DNA of 64,000 nt from Diphasiastrum complanatum. Lineage: Eukaryota; Streptophyta; Lycopodiopsida; Lycopodiales; Lycopodiaceae. The translations under genes were made by a program, and so were the position numbers. The notes under the pieces are model-generated. The model made no database searches. It was not told the origin of the DNA and saw only the letters and a program-made list of their open reading frames with translations. Each line of letters opens with the position of its first letter. Position 1 is the stretch's first letter. The stretch is from contig CM055095.1 in the NCBI GenBank assembly GCA_029204225.1, positions 63,272,523 to 63,336,522 of the forward strand, read 5' to 3'. Positions 1 to 12,188 of the stretch are shown piece by piece.

Positions 1-315
1 CAAATGTTGCTTAATTAATATTGTCACTGACAAAAGAACCTCTTTCAGATTTTTTTATGTGAACTCTACATAGTGTCGCCAATGACCTTTATATTGAAAT
101 GTCACTCAAATGTCATTTAACCATCGCTAGATTGTCGTTGCATAGATTATCACAAAGTGACGATTTTTTATCGCGCAATGACGATCAATAGTCGCATAGC
201 GACGGTTAATTAAAGTAACAATGTGCATTGCTATAAATGTCCTAGAGTGATATTTAATTTTGTCAAAATAAATGTCTCAAATTTTCATCTCTATGCACCT
301 ATTTTTGTAATAGTG
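1..315. mobile_element. CACTA (En/Spm-like) DNA transposon terminus
   Basis: Read on the minus strand, the segment begins at 315 with CACTATTACAAAAATAGGTGC (295-315 on plus), which has the form of CACTA-superfamily terminal inverted repeats. Behind it lie many short subterminal motifs built on GTGACGA, TGACGAT, TGTCGC and GCGACGG, as expected of the transposase-binding subterminal region of such elements. Only one end is present: the element runs off the left edge of the window, so its transposase and its other end are not visible. The identification rests on the terminal motif and the subterminal repeats alone. Confidence 0.6.
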
Positions 316-896
316 ATTTGCACATGGGCTCTTTCTATGTCAATTGCTTCCCTTACAAAGTAGGCTACCCTAGAGACCATAAAGGCAAATTTTGGCAAAA
401 GCAGCAAAATTAAAGACGGGCATGCAAGAGGATTCAATACAGAACAATTGAAGAGAACATTTCCCATACTTGGGTACTAAGACTATAATTATTCTTTATT
501 AAATCTCCTGAAAATCGCAAAAATTATGCTAATAATCTATAAAGATTTGAATTTTGGGGCTGATTGACAACCCTTCTGTGAATTGGTTGATTGGAAAGAG
601 TTCAGAAACTTATCATCCTTGCACAATCTGGACTCATTTCCCATATCCAAAAGTAATTGCTACATTCTAGTTACATAGTCAAATAGTATGTTTCTGTTAA
701 GCTTCTATGTATATAACAGCTGCGTTACAAGCTTGTGCTTTAAACTGAGCACAGGTTATTACATGTGTATCTGAAAGAATTTTTTAGAAAATCTCCGTGG
801 TAAACATCAAATCTGATTGATGTAGAAGATCATCGTATTCTTTTTGATTTGATCAAGAAGGAAAGGTTTGTATATGCGCCTCTTGAGGAGGCGTGG
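316..896. other. Intergenic, 3' flank of the bHLH gene
   Basis: No convincing ORF, RNA gene or repeat is seen. Because the bHLH gene reads leftwards and stops at 897, this AT-rich stretch should hold its 3' UTR and polyadenylation signals; I cannot place the cleavage site. Confidence 0.4.
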
Positions 897-3458
897 TCAC
901 CTGGAGCTACCTCCAATTGCTGGGGTCCAATAATCTGCTCCATTATCATTGGCTACTTGTTGGGTACAAGAGACAGGAACCAGGCAAAGGCCCCTACTTC
1001 TTAAATCCTGCTTGGGCTCGTCTCCATCCACCTTTGCCTTGTCCGAAGTCCATGAGCTCTTCCCAGCTTCCTGCTCATACAAAGTCATCAAAGGTAGCTC
1101 TATTAGATCAATGCAGGAACTGGATAGAGATATTTGCAAAATTTCCGGAATAATTAAGACACTGTAGAAAGATGAATGGTACATGAACAAGATGAAGCTA
1201 TGCAATGCAGGAAATGTAGAAGCTAAAGAAATTTGATGCCATGGTGTGCATTCGTTGTAGTACATTTTGGCGAGAAGACGTGCTGATATTCTTCATGTAT
1301 GGCTTGCTCAGCACCTGCGCTCAAGAGAATTAGTTATTAGATTATAGTAGCAGATAGGTTTCTGCACGTTTCTCAATATATAAGCGCTCTTGCTGACAGC
1401 GAGATTTAAATGCCAACCTGAACCTGTTCGTGTAGAAATTTGATGTATCCTATGGCTTCAAGCAGAACGGACGCAGTGTCAGTCTGCAAAAGCAAATGCA
1501 TATACAACATCAGCTACACACAAAGTTGCCCCTCGGATGCTTTTTCTACACACAGACTTTTATTTTTCAGCAGGGAGATTGGGAATTGCGAAAACCAACC
1601 TTGCCGAATGGCGAGACCAACTGTTGCAACGCAGTGATCTTCTCCCCAAGTTTTTCTTTTCGGACCTTAATCCATTGCAAAATTCGCCAGTTCAGAAGGT
1701 GAGCTAAAAGAAGCTGCTCATACATGCTATCGTAGAAGCAGTTACCTTGAAAGGAAGAGTCGGCGCTGGATCCAGCCTTGGCCTCTTGAAGAATGGCTCC
1801 GAGGTGCTTTCAGTTGCAGCTGATACGGATGTTATAACTGTTCTTTTGTCATCGATAACATCTGGGCCTTCCTCTGCCTGCGTCTTTCAAGAATTCACAA
1901 GATCACCAACAGATCACATTAAGTTCAGCTTCATTGCAATCAATGCTGGCAAAAGAAGCTAAACTTTGGAAAGAAAACTGTAACTGAAATACGCCCACGC
2001 CCACATGATTCTTATTACCAAGTTCACGTTCAGTAGAGAGCAATTAGGATCCCCGCTGTCTGCTATAGAAGCTTGACCTCCGTACTTTGGGAGGGACATC
2101 AATTCAGATAATCTGCGAAATGGCGGACGATCCGATCGAATAGATGAGCTATCAAATAGCAATTTGCTTATACTGCTTCCAAATGGGTTGGAATGTCGGG
2201 AAGATGCACTGGATGGTAGTACTTGAGAGAGCATGCCTGGTAATCTGCTGGAGTGAGTACCCCACTGACTTGACAAATCGTGGTTGGCGAAGTTATGGAG
2301 CTGAGGGAGTTCACAACCAGCTACGGATTCCAGCAGCGGCCTGTTTGCTTGTGTCAGGAAGTCTATATTTTCACCACTAGGGTTAATGTTTCGAGAAGAG
2401 TTCAGGCTATGCAGAGAAATGCCAGATATGCTGTAGAAAGCGTCTGGCTCTTGCTTGATCTTACTTGCTGTGGTGTCCGACTTGAATGAACCTATAGCGG
2501 CAGAGTAAGCTTCCTGGAGAGGTAAGCTGTTGGGAGTGATAGATCTCCGTTGGTGATTAGCGATGGACGTAAAAGGGTCCGGATCCAGAAGCCTGCTACT
2601 GTAGCGATCATCTTGAGCAAGGGCATAGTGAAGCGGAGGAGAAATTTTGTACATGCTATGAATGTTGCTGGGCACGCTGGGTTGCAGCCCAAGATCTCTG
2701 GCAACGGCGACCTCCCAAGCTTGCATTTCGTCTGGCTTCATCATTACACAGCCTTCTGTTTGTAAAGTGCTTCTCATGAACTGTTGCCTAGGATAGAAAG
2801 ATTCTCGTAAACTTTCAGCTGCTGAAGAGCTCTCGCTCCGTGGGGTTGCTTCCCTGCCTGCGCACCCTCTGCGCAAACAAAGAAACAGTCGAACCATCGA
2901 AGTTGCACAAACATGAAGTAGATAATTTCTTCTAGAACACAACTAAGGCAGAAATTAGCAGAGAGAGATAGATAGACAGCGCCGGGTGGGAGGGGTTAGT
3001 GTAGTTCTCTTACAATAGGAGTGAGCTCCAAGGAAGGTTGCAGCTTGATGAGCCTTCCAGTGCCCTACCACGAATATCAGAATCTATAAAGTTACGATCG
3101 CTACTGTTAAAGCCGTCTTGATCATTCAAGTTCATTGCCACGGCCTTGTGAAGCTGCCGCTCCGAGAAAGTTGAACCTGGAGCTAGAGCTGCAAGCTCTG
3201 CAGAAGGGCAATCACCGCCCTCCATGTCTGCTAAATCACTGCTACTCAATGGCGAAGCCTGAGGCTGAGATGGCCATGGCGAAAGCTGATGCTCCTGATC
3301 ATATGTCCACCACCAGTCACTGGACATGGCACTCTCCTGATTCTCTACCACAAGGCTCAAGCAATTTGACATGTATCTGCTCAAGGACCAATTCATGAAT
3401 CCGTCATCTGAGCAAGGATGCAGAACGTGCTCTACAGCAATAAAAAACACTAGCAGGC

Positions 3459-3506
<48 letters not shown>

Positions 3507-3807
3507 GGATTTACATGTTTTGAGTCGGAGTTGAAGATGGTGCGTGCGAAAGGATTTGCTTAGGCAATATAGCTGGACATTCAGATTGACTTGAAGACGT
3601 TGTGGCACCGCCGTCTGAGCTGCTGCTCAATGGGCTTTGCACTAGACCTGCTGCCTGCTGCCAATTTGCTTCGAGACTGTAAGGTGATGACACCATCTGC
3701 CTGATACCAACGCCATCTGAATTGGAGGTCAGTAAGATACCTTTGGCTCCCAGGAGTAAACGATCCACAATCATATGCTGATGATCACGCTCGTCCTGCG
3801 CCCACAT
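897..3807 (-). CDS. bHLH transcription factor, bHLH68/110/112/123 subfamily (spliced)
   Basis: Nuclear DNA-binding or dimerising transcription regulator. Exons, with GT-AG borders that keep frame: 3515-3807, 3014-3376, 2019-2868, 1746-1877, 1600-1665, 1418-1483, 1264-1314, 897-1070. Exons 4-6 give a linker ending LPFK, then [20 protein letters not shown] (helix 1 side), then [20 protein letters not shown] (helix 2), followed by VQVLSKPYM. The last exon gives the subfamily's conserved C-terminal block with [15 protein letters not shown] and GADYW. Exon 2 has a SSDWWW motif and its end, PWSSLLL, resembles the family's WSQLLL motif. The canonical His-Glu-Arg basic residues are absent, as is typical of this subfamily. 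The long exon 3 (283 codons) is Ser-rich and disordered-looking. The start is uncertain: ATG at 3807 (about 664 residues) or ATG at 3327 in exon 2 (about 550). The C-terminal exons are secure; the first exon and its splice are less so. It is the only clear host gene here. Confidence 0.9.
3463..3503. repeat. (AG)n microsatellite in bHLH intron 1
   Basis: About 20 uninterrupted AG units between the proposed first and second bHLH exons. On the gene's strand it is a (CT)n tract close to the 3' splice site, where pyrimidine richness is tolerated. Confidence 0.9.
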
Positions 3808-3861
3808 TGAATTTCTTTCCTTCTGGCTTCTTTTCTGTTTGATGGGGAGATACGACTTCAC

Positions 3862-5298
3862 CTATTTTCCTTTGCATTAAACGTTGCGAATCTTCTGCTA
3901 TCCTGAATATTACCTTGTTTTTGCTTCAACGATATCTTTCGTCATAACTAATCTGTTCTATTTACTACCCACACTTTGCACAGTCTGTTTCTGATCCATG
4001 TCATCCATTAGGGTTGAACTCAAGTCTCTAGTGCGATAAATGGAGCTGATTTTCATCGCTTTGATCATTTGTTTCACTACCTGCTACGTTTAGGCCAAAT
4101 ATCTTTTGAGCTCTTTTTGATATTTTTCCAGAAAGTTAATCACGGTATGAATGCAGGAGAAAATACTGCAGACGCACAAAGTAGGTACAAAGCCGTTTTG
4201 AGGAAAGAAATTTTAGTTTTTGTAAGTGCAGGTGTATGCAACCGCAAGTTCGACAGCTTCTTTCCAGTGACCTATACACCCTACCCTAGCAAGATTCTTC
4301 TCTGATAGTTTTGCTTGAGATATCGAACTCCATCGAAGTCGCTGAAATCGTGATCAAACACGGCATTCATCTAATTGCTTGAACAAGCAGCATCCTGAGG
4401 ATCCAGCATTTTTCGTTATTTTTCTACCAAGGAAACTCCGCTCATTTTGGATCATCAAGCCCTTAAACTAGTTCGTAACCAAACCAGTAGCTCAGATGAT
4501 GCTTGGAAAGCACTTGCTTGCTTTCAACAAGATCTGAAATCTAAGAAATAGCAGCATTTAGGCAGCTGTCACACTGGATTTCAAGGTTCGGATGTGCTTT
4601 ACAGATTGGATCGCTTGCAGTGAAGAGAAGATCGAAAAAAAGTACGATGCATAGTGCAGGTATTTTCTTGTAAGAAAATCAGCTACACTGTTCTAATTAA
4701 GGCCTAGAATCACAACTAGCACGTTAGCGAGGTAGACAACTACAACTCGATCTTGTCGCAGACAAGGATTTGGCCAAAATCCAGTTACTGAAAGGAGAAA
4801 AGCGGAAACATGAGATGTAGATATGTGCCAGCGCGTTACAATCAGCTCGTATCACTTATTCTCCATGCTACTCTCAGCGTTGAAGCTGTAGCCTTGCTCT
4901 ATGCTCAATGGAAACTCAACCTGAGGCATCTGAAGTGTCCTTGATCAATGTTGAACTATCTATTACTGCCCATATATTTCCATTCACGTCAGATGCGAGC
5001 AGATGCAGATGTTCTGAATCGGATTATTTGACCGATGGCTATATGAAATTCTGCGTTATGGATAAAACCTTTTCAATGTTCAAGCACCATCGATCAGCAA
5101 CAGATCTCGCTGCTCTTGAAACCAGTGCTAGAGATGAAAACCCACAACTTTGTGTTTAGATCGCTCCAAGCTGTAGTATTAAGGATTTCGACCTCAGCTC
5201 TGGCATCGATCAAATGGATCAACCTAACCTAACAATTCACTGCACGTCTATCACATGAACTGACGTCCCATTGAACTAAAGCGATCACCTCTATCGCA
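3862..5298. other. Upstream region of the bHLH gene, no confident feature
   Basis: Short ORFs occur on both strands (e.g. 4069-4305 and 4908-5159 on plus), but none shows a recognisable domain. If the gene's leader begins near 5.3-5.8 kb, this would be a 5' UTR intron or leader; otherwise it is proximal promoter. Confidence 0.35.
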
Positions 5299-5820
5299 TC
5301 AGTTGATTAAACTCGAGTGATCTCTGTACTCACACAACACCAACCAAAAAGCGAGATAGCAAACATCAATAGTGAGAGCACAAGAGAGAAAAGAAATGAA
5401 TAGCAGTACTAGAAGTAGCGATACGAGTGACGCATAGGCTATCATATTGTGTGTGATGAGATTTAGCATTGAGAATCTACACAGCAAGACGCTATCGACG
5501 TCGTAACGCGTTGGTGACAAATGGAGAAGGGAGGCATATTTAACGGAACAGGATCGAGAAAAAAAATGAGAAAAGCAATCGATCTTTTCTGTCGATCGAG
5601 ATCGCGCGCGCGGGCGAGAGAGAGCGAGAGAGAGAGAGAGACAGACAGACAGAGGAGGAGGTGGGCGAGCGATGCTCCAGGGATGAAGAGAAAGGGACCG
5701 GCAGAGGGATGGCACGGATGGGCATGGACGGGGATGTGATATGGCCATGGCCATGGCCATGGGCATCACACATCCATGACAGGGCAAAAAGAGAAAGGAC
5801 AACTGCTCCAGCCGGTTCAT
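5299..5820 (-). promoter_or_regulatory. CT-rich candidate 5' leader/promoter of the bHLH gene
   Basis: On the minus strand this stretch is rich in CTCTCT tracts (complement of the GA run at about 5615-5648), contains a GC-rich patch with a CGCGCGCG core near 5606, and carries a short ATGGCC tandem (about 5740-5762). Plant transcription starts often sit in such pyrimidine-rich leaders. It lies upstream of, and in the same orientation as, the bHLH gene. The open frame across it is low-complexity and not a credible protein. The assignment is inference from composition and position. Confidence 0.3.
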
Positions 5821-5829
5821 TGAGTCTTG

Positions 5830-6300
5830 TTTAGTGTTGCATGTTTATTTTTGTCCTTTAAATCTGGCCTTGTACTAAGACCCAAGTTCCAACCAAGGGA
5901 GAAGAAGAAGGAGTGGTGGTTTAGAGCTTTAGATTCTAGATCTTTGAGTGGGTTTGTCCATGTCACATGTGGCATACTTGAATCTCATAGTGCACGTGAA
6001 TTTGAGTTAGGACATACTTATTGTAGCCCAACTTCCAAGTTTTAAATATTCCTTTTAAAAATATCTAAATTGACATTTAAAAATAAGATGTACATTGCAT
6101 AAGATGAAGTATTGACTCTAAGGAGTGTTAAGGAAACCCCCTTTCATTCCAATTTCTTGCATTTTTTGAAAGTTATCGGTTTTTTAAAAATTTTGCCTTC
6201 TAGATCCCGCATCTTAGATTCTTTGTAATAGAAATTTACACCAATAAATTTACAATGTACATAGAAGTTTTATATGTCAATTTGATATATAACTAGTTTC
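5830..6300. other. Intergenic, AT-rich
   Basis: No supported gene or repeat seen between the candidate leader and the Copia remnant. Confidence 0.4.
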
Positions 6301-6301
6301 A

Positions 6302-7140
6302 TCAGCACTTGACACTATTCACACGATGTTGACATGAAATTGCTCCAACATGAGATAAGATGGACATAAAGGCACTTCCTTGTTGTTCTATTCCTCTCGA
6401 CCACCCCATTTTGTTGTGGGGTTCTTGGACTTGAAAGCTTCCTCTTGATCCCATGTGTCTCACAATAATGCTTGAACTTTGTAGAGATGTATTCACCTCC
6501 CCTATCGATCTTAAGCACTTGATTTTTGTGTTGCGTTGATTTTTCACTGCAATTTGAACTTGACAAAGACATCAAAAACTTTATCATTACTCTTCATAAG
6601 ATAAACCCAAGCATACCTACTAAAGCCAAAAATGAAAGTAACAAACATCTTTGGACTTCCATTGCCTAATGTGCTAGCAAAATGTACATCTGAATGTATG
6701 ATTGAAGAGGCATGCTAGGACTTGAGCTAAATCTTGCATATGGAAGTCTATGTGAATTTGAAAATGCAATCACTCACAAACTTTATTGATGCTAGAAAGA
6801 GATTTCGGAAGACCAAACACAACTTCGATTTTTGTTGTTTCCTCCATTGCCTTGAAATTTAGATCATCCAACCTCTTGTGCCATATCTCATGTCTTGTCA
6901 TGAGCTAGATCTTGATATGAAAGTCTATGTGAATTTGACAATGCAATGACACAAATTTTATTGATGCTAGAAAGAGATTTTGGAAGACCAAACACAACTT
7001 CTGTTTTTGTCGTTTCCTCCATTGTTTTGAAATTGGGATGGCCCAACCTCTTGTGTTGTATCTCCTCTTGTCATTTGCTCCTTTGCTAGAAATCTTTCTT
7101 GGTTAGCAATAACACAATCATCAAGCTTGTATGAGCCTAT
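6302..7140 (-). pseudogene. Decayed Copia integrase / pre-integrase remnant
   Basis: Two overlapping minus-strand frames (6302-6547 and 6315-6587) hold integrase fragments: an LRS core, GGEYISTKFK, a HGIKRK block and the TPQQNGVVERN motif containing the catalytic Glu. The nucleotide order from 6320 to about 7140 parallels the better preserved element B integrase at 9.75-10.3 kb, down to the stretch that there encodes the MGHLNFKSLEVM zinc-binding region. Many stops and frameshifts show it is dead. It contains an internal tandem duplication (separate entry). No LTR can be assigned. Confidence 0.75.
6723..7078. repeat. Imperfect tandem duplication, two units of about 178 bp
   Basis: Unit 1 (6723-6900) and unit 2 (6901-7078) share the order GAGCTA..ATCTTG, GAAGTCTATGTGAATTTG, TTTATTGATGCTAGAAAGAG, AGACCAAACACAACTTC and CCAACCTCTTGTG with scattered differences. 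The duplication lies inside the dead integrase remnant, so it arose during or after decay. Confidence 0.75.
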
Positions 7141-8577
7141 TTATAGGCATAAAAGATGACTCTCTCTCTCTCTCTCTCCTCTCTCTAGAGTCATATAGCC
7201 CTAGTATAAAAATATGAGCCCTACAATACCATTTTTCGTCCATATGGCCAAATTAACTCGAATAAGACTATCTTCTGAGACTCAAGGTTTACCACTTCTA
7301 AGACCTATCTAAAAATAATAAATATATCTTATTTACTCACCTAAACATGTGTGACAAGTATGATCTACAATGTGTACAATTTCGGCCTCCAGTTGATTAA
7401 AATAGACCAACAAACTAGGTGACAATTTCTCACAAGATGCTTTGAATGAATTATGACTATTTACATTTATACATTGTGTGCCAAAAGATGGTCTAGGATA
7501 TAAATACAAATGTTTTAAGAAATGATGTCTATCATAGTTGAATTGGATAGAAGTGTTTCTTTTAAACTCAATTAAGTCCCGCTCAAATCTCTATTCACAC
7601 GTGGATATGACATACTATGTATTGGCCTTGCATTGCTATGGCTTGGCCTTTGGTAATTTGGAAAGTTGACTTTGGCCCTTATTAACATTATGAGTAATTT
7701 TAGTCCAAAATTTTAACACACAAGAAAAACACCTTTCATTCAAAAAGGAGTACATGTCCTTTGAATTCCAAGCCTTCTCTAGCCTCACGTAATTTGTGAA
7801 AATAGTTTTCAATACTATTTCTATCATCGTAGCTACATTAATGAGAATTAGTTTATTTCTAGAAATTATTGATTGTTATTTAAAAAATCGTTAAACACTA
7901 AATTTTGCCATCGAAATTCTTTTGCATTTCTTTTTTTGCCATCAATTGCTCTATGCATAAGTTAGAGAATGAAATCAAACAATCTTGGCTATAAATATAC
8001 TTATATGAACTCTTGTAGAACTAGTTGATTGGCCTTGGCTTGCATCTACAATAGTGATGAGGATGTCTAACAACAATGTGTTTTAGCTTGGAACAAATGG
8101 ATAAAGCGATTTAAATCTATTTTTCTTTTTTGATTCTTAGGATTGTAAATATGAAAATTCTTAGCTCATCTTCAACTTTTAATATTCAAAGTTTGTTATA
8201 CACATTCTTCCTAGTAATTTTCATCTCTTAAATAGAGCTCAAGTTTTTTTTTTTTAATCCTAAATTTCTGTCTTTGCTGATTTCAATAATAGAATGATAG
8301 TATATCTAGATGTAATAAATTTTTCAAAAATTTTGTTGGCTATGGGGCCTTGTTCATTTTTCCAAGTGAGCACAATTGCATGTTACCAATGTGTTACCAC
8401 ATCCCAAACAATCTTGATTTCATTGGAACTCTATTGATTACCCAACAAGAGCCTCTTCAACTTTGCCACAACTTTTGTAACCTACATGAGTTGATCCATG
8501 GCTTTCTATATCTCAAGTCATTGTCTTCACAGAATCCATCTAGAATCTAAGATAAAGGACCACATGCAAATGGTCAA
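7141..8577. other. Intergenic, AT-rich
   Basis: Only a short CT microsatellite (about 7158-7180) stands out. Small ORFs such as 7636-7827 (minus) and 8350-8550 (plus) have no recognisable motif. Nothing further is supported. Confidence 0.4.
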
Positions 8578-8818
8578 TGTGAGATATTGTCAAAAATTGG
8601 CAATTTTGACTTGATCAAAACCATGTAAGTTATACAATAGGTGGACCCCACATGTGTGAATCCTTGTTGGCACGTGGGATGTGAGGTCAAAGTAGTATAT
8701 ATCTCATTCATAGGGTTAGTTAGGCTTGTTTGGTCATAATTCCTAAATTATAGGGCCAAATTCCTTGAATCATGGAGGTGGATAATCAACCTAGCCACCA
8801 ACTTGGCAAAACTCTAGG
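8578..8818 (+). mobile_element. LTR 5' fragment related to element F
   Basis: Begins TGTGAGATATTGTC and follows the same word order as the element F LTRs (31774 and 35598): a TTGGCAA..CTTGATCAAAACCATGTA block, a TGGA..CCACA block, AGGTCAA, CATAGGGTTAG, GATTCCTA-like and TCTAGGGTTC. It is the start of a plus-orientated LTR, cut off where the minus-orientated element B reverse transcriptase begins. The opposite orientations mean two unrelated insertions are joined by a rearrangement or deletion. Confidence 0.7.
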
Positions 8819-9588
8819 GTTCGGGCTGCTCCATGTACACTTCCTCCTCAAGATCGCCATTCAAGAATGCATTTGAAATGTCCATTTGCCATAGATCGCA
8901 TCTATAAAGTGTAGCAAGTGAAATGATGACTCGAATGCTTACCATCTTTGCCACAGGTGCAAAGGTCTCATCATATTCAATCCCTTGTTGTTGAGAATAT
9001 CCTTTTGCCACTAACCTTGCCTTGTACTTCTTGATAGATCCATCTTGGTTTATCTTCACCTTGAAGATCCATTTGCATCCAATAGCTTTCTTGTCCTTAG
9101 GGAACTCCACCAATCTCCATGTTCCACTCTTCATAAGAGCTTAATACTCAAGATCCATTGCTTGGGTCCACTCCTCTTCTTTCCTTGCTTGATCTACACT
9201 TGTAGGCTCATGCAAAGAGGTTAGGAAAGCAACATAATCTACAGAAACTACTTGCTTACCCTTTTGATCATATGTGAGCCTTGAAGGTACTTGTCTTTCT
9301 CTTGATGTTCTCCTTGGCTTTTGACTTGATGAAGGTCCATCATCATCACGATCCAAAGTAGAATCCTTTTCATCAACATCAGAATGTTAGATCCATCCGA
9401 ACACTACCATCAATCATGCTTGAAGACACTTTTGGAATGTTCCCCTCATCCAAAATGACATCTCTACCAACAATCACTTTGTTAGTAGAAGGAATGTAAA
9501 CCTTGTAGGCTTTACTCACCTCACTATGAAGATGGACCCTCCTTGGTCCTCTCATCAAGAGTAATGTTGACATAGCATGTGCATCCAA
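8814..9588 (-). pseudogene. Element B RT N-terminal part and IN-RT linker
   Basis: The 8814-9134 frame is the start of a Copia reverse transcriptase (RVT_2): WRLVEFPK, GCKWIFKVK, KARLVAKGYSQ, YDETFAPVAKM and the MDISNAFLNGDLEEEVYMEQ block with the first catalytic Asp. Frames 9141-9356 and 9379-9588 carry the charged linker and the post-integrase VIVGRDVILDE motif. The frames are separated by stop or frameshift changes. The rest of RT with its YVDD motif is absent. Confidence 0.85.
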
Positions 9589-10853
9589 AGGTTCTTAGAA
9601 AGTTGACACTCGGCCTCCTTTTGAATAGCATCTCAAAAGGTGTCCTTCCATCCAAAATAGCACTCGGCCACCTATTGCACAAGAAATTGGCACACAACAA
9701 AGCTTGATCCCAAAATTTTGTCAAGATTAGCGCTTAACCTCATAGCTTTAGCACTTTCACATAAAGTCCTATTCTTCCTTTCATCCACTCCATTTTGTTG
9801 TGGGGTCCTTGATGTTGTATACTCCCTCTTGATCCCATGCTCATCGCAAAAGGCCTTGAACTTGGTAGATATGTACTCACCACCATTGTCACTCCTTAAG
9901 CACTTGATCTTTGTGGAAAATTGGTTCTCCCTTGTATTCTTGAACTTGATAAAGACATCAGACACTTCATCCTTTCTCTTTAGTAAATAGATCCTACAAA
10001 ATCTACTAAAATCATCAATGAATGTTACATACATCTTAGCTCCACTATTGCTAATTGCAAAAAAAAAATGAATATCCGAATGTACAAGTTCAAAAGGCTT
10101 TGTAGATTGAGATATAGATCTAGTATAAGGTAGTCTATGTGACTTAGACAAAGCACAAGACTCACAAACATTGATGCCACTTAAGGAACTTGGAAGACCT
10201 ATCACAATCTTCTTCCTAGCCATTACCTCCAATGACTTGAAGTTGAGGTGTCCCATCCTTTTATGCCAAACCTCTTGAATAGGTATTTGCTCCCTTGCAA
10301 CACATCCAACTTGGTTAGCAATAACACAAGCATCTAGTTTGAACAACTTCCCTTGCCTTTTACCTTTTCCAACCAAGATATCCTTCCTTTTGATCAAACA
10401 AGAATCTCCATCAAATTCCACCTTGAGGCCTTTACTTAGCATTTGACTCACACTAAGCAAATTCTTGGTGATAGATGGAATAAACAAGACATCCTCCAAA
10501 TGAACATTACTATTTGTAGAGAGATAAATAGGAATTGTGCCAATCCCTTTGATTGCACACTCACCGTCATTGGCCATGTAGATTACTCTCTTGTCGTCTC
10601 CATATGCCAACAAAGAAGTGAAGTACTCTTTGTGAAAAGTCATGTGTGAACTTGCTCCACTATCAATCCACCAAGGACCTAGATTTCCATCATTAACAAA
10701 CATACATGAAGACATCACAAAAGCATCATCATTTGCATCTTGAACATCCAAACCATCCTCATCAAGAGTAAGATTACCTTGCTTGTCTCCTTGATCTCTC
10801 TTCTTCTTGTAGCAATCCTTGCAAAGTGTCCTTTGATGCCACAATAGAAGCAC
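9524..10853 (-). pseudogene. Element B protease-integrase
   Basis: Aspartic protease signature WWIDSGASSHM near the frame start; the LSVSQMLSKG and WHKRMGHLNF blocks of the GAG-pre-integrase domain with CESCALSKSH completing the HHCC zinc site; then the integrase core with HSDI, FIDDFSRF, LRSDNGGEY and a QNGVDERKNRT block holding the catalytic Glu. The main open frame spans 9672-10853; the C-terminal integrase continues in another frame (9524-9724, ILDGRTPFEMLF and FGCTCYVN). Just upstream the CCHC knuckle is present but frame-shifted: CFYCGIKGHFA in one frame, CYKKK in the next. All catalytic residues look intact; the reading frame does not. Confidence 0.88.
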
Positions 10854-10855
10854 TT

Positions 10856-11577
10856 GAGCTTTGATCTATCCTTCATTTTTTGCCACTTGAAAAAACATCC
10901 ACTTGATCTTTCCCTTTAGACCACTTACTTTTGGTTTTGCCCTTGAATTTGCCCTTTATGAACATAGCATCCTTTTGAAGTGTCAATGTAGATCCACCTC
11001 TTGCTTAAAGCCTATATTCCTCATTGATCAAGATCTCTTGAAGGTCCATCAAACTTGGAAAAGTCTTTTGAATAGCAATACTTTGAACAATGCTAGTATG
11101 AGCATCCAACAAGCCATTAAGAATCACTTGAATAAGCTCTCATTCCTTAATGCTTTCATCAATGCAAGCCAACTCATCATTCAATGCTTTCATCTTCAAA
11201 ACAAAAGTACTTGAAGTTTCTTCATTCTTTTGCAAACAAGAAAAGATTTGTCTTCTTAGACTCAGCACTCTAGAAGTAGACTTGGATTCATAAAGCTTCT
11301 TCAATGAATTCCAAGCTTCCAAAGATGATGTGCACTTACCAACTTCCTTGAGAAGCTCATTGGTAACATTCATCTTTATCATGTGTAGAGCCTTCTTGGC
11401 CCTCTTGCCATACCTTATATGATCTTGTTGTATTGCTGGTCTCTCCTCCAAACCTACAACAATATCCAAAATATCATTCATCTCAAGAAGTGACTCCATC
11501 CTCAATTTCCACAATAAATAGCTGCTTGAGGTAAGCCTATCATTGGCTTCCAACATGACTCCAATTGAGGTTGCCAT
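10856..11577 (-). pseudogene. Element B gag
   Basis: The N-terminal Copia gag (UBN2-type) block is clear: LLWKLRMESLLEMNDILDIV, KRAKKALHMIKMNVTNELL, SLEAWNSLKKLYE and LSLRRQIFSCLQKNE. The likely start is ATG at 11577. The 11140 frame ends within the middle of gag after ACIDESIKE; the rest, down to the knuckle, is in broken frames. Confidence 0.8.
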
Positions 11578-12188
11578 GTAGCAATGACCTAATTGTGATT
11601 TCTTTTTCAACTTGTTTCAATTCACAAAGCACTCCTTTGAACAACAACAAATTCTTTCAAAAGAAATCACAAAGATTTGAAACTATCTCACAGATTCTCT
11701 TCTAGCACTTATATCAAGCAAATCAGCACATAGAAACATGGAATTTTGACCAACCTATGATCTATCCTCAATCTACTAACTTTTTGCCACTTCCTAAGAT
11801 TGAAACACACTCAAATGAAGTCCAGCAATTTCACTATCTAGAGATCCAATCAAAATTAGGGTTTTGACAAAATCACAAAATACTAATTTTTCCAAATCTA
11901 CATGCAAATGCTAAAAAATTGATATGCAATCTACTAGCCACCACTTAGGCTGATCCAATGATCCAAAAATTGGCCAAATCGAGTATGTGAATTCAAAAAT
12001 CAGAATTGATCAAGTTTATAGACCTATATAGGGTTTTGATCTACAAAAGATCCAATCTACAAAAGATCCAATCTACAAAAGCAAAAAACTTGATTTTGGT
12101 GTAGAATCCCCTCTAGCATGCTCTAGACTTGATATCTTCACCACATCATTGATAGATCTAATTTCCTTCTTCATAACTTGAAACACAA

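Noticed and set aside
4908-5159. 83-codon ORF upstream of the bHLH gene
   Set aside because: No domain, no neighbour support and opposite strand to the gene.
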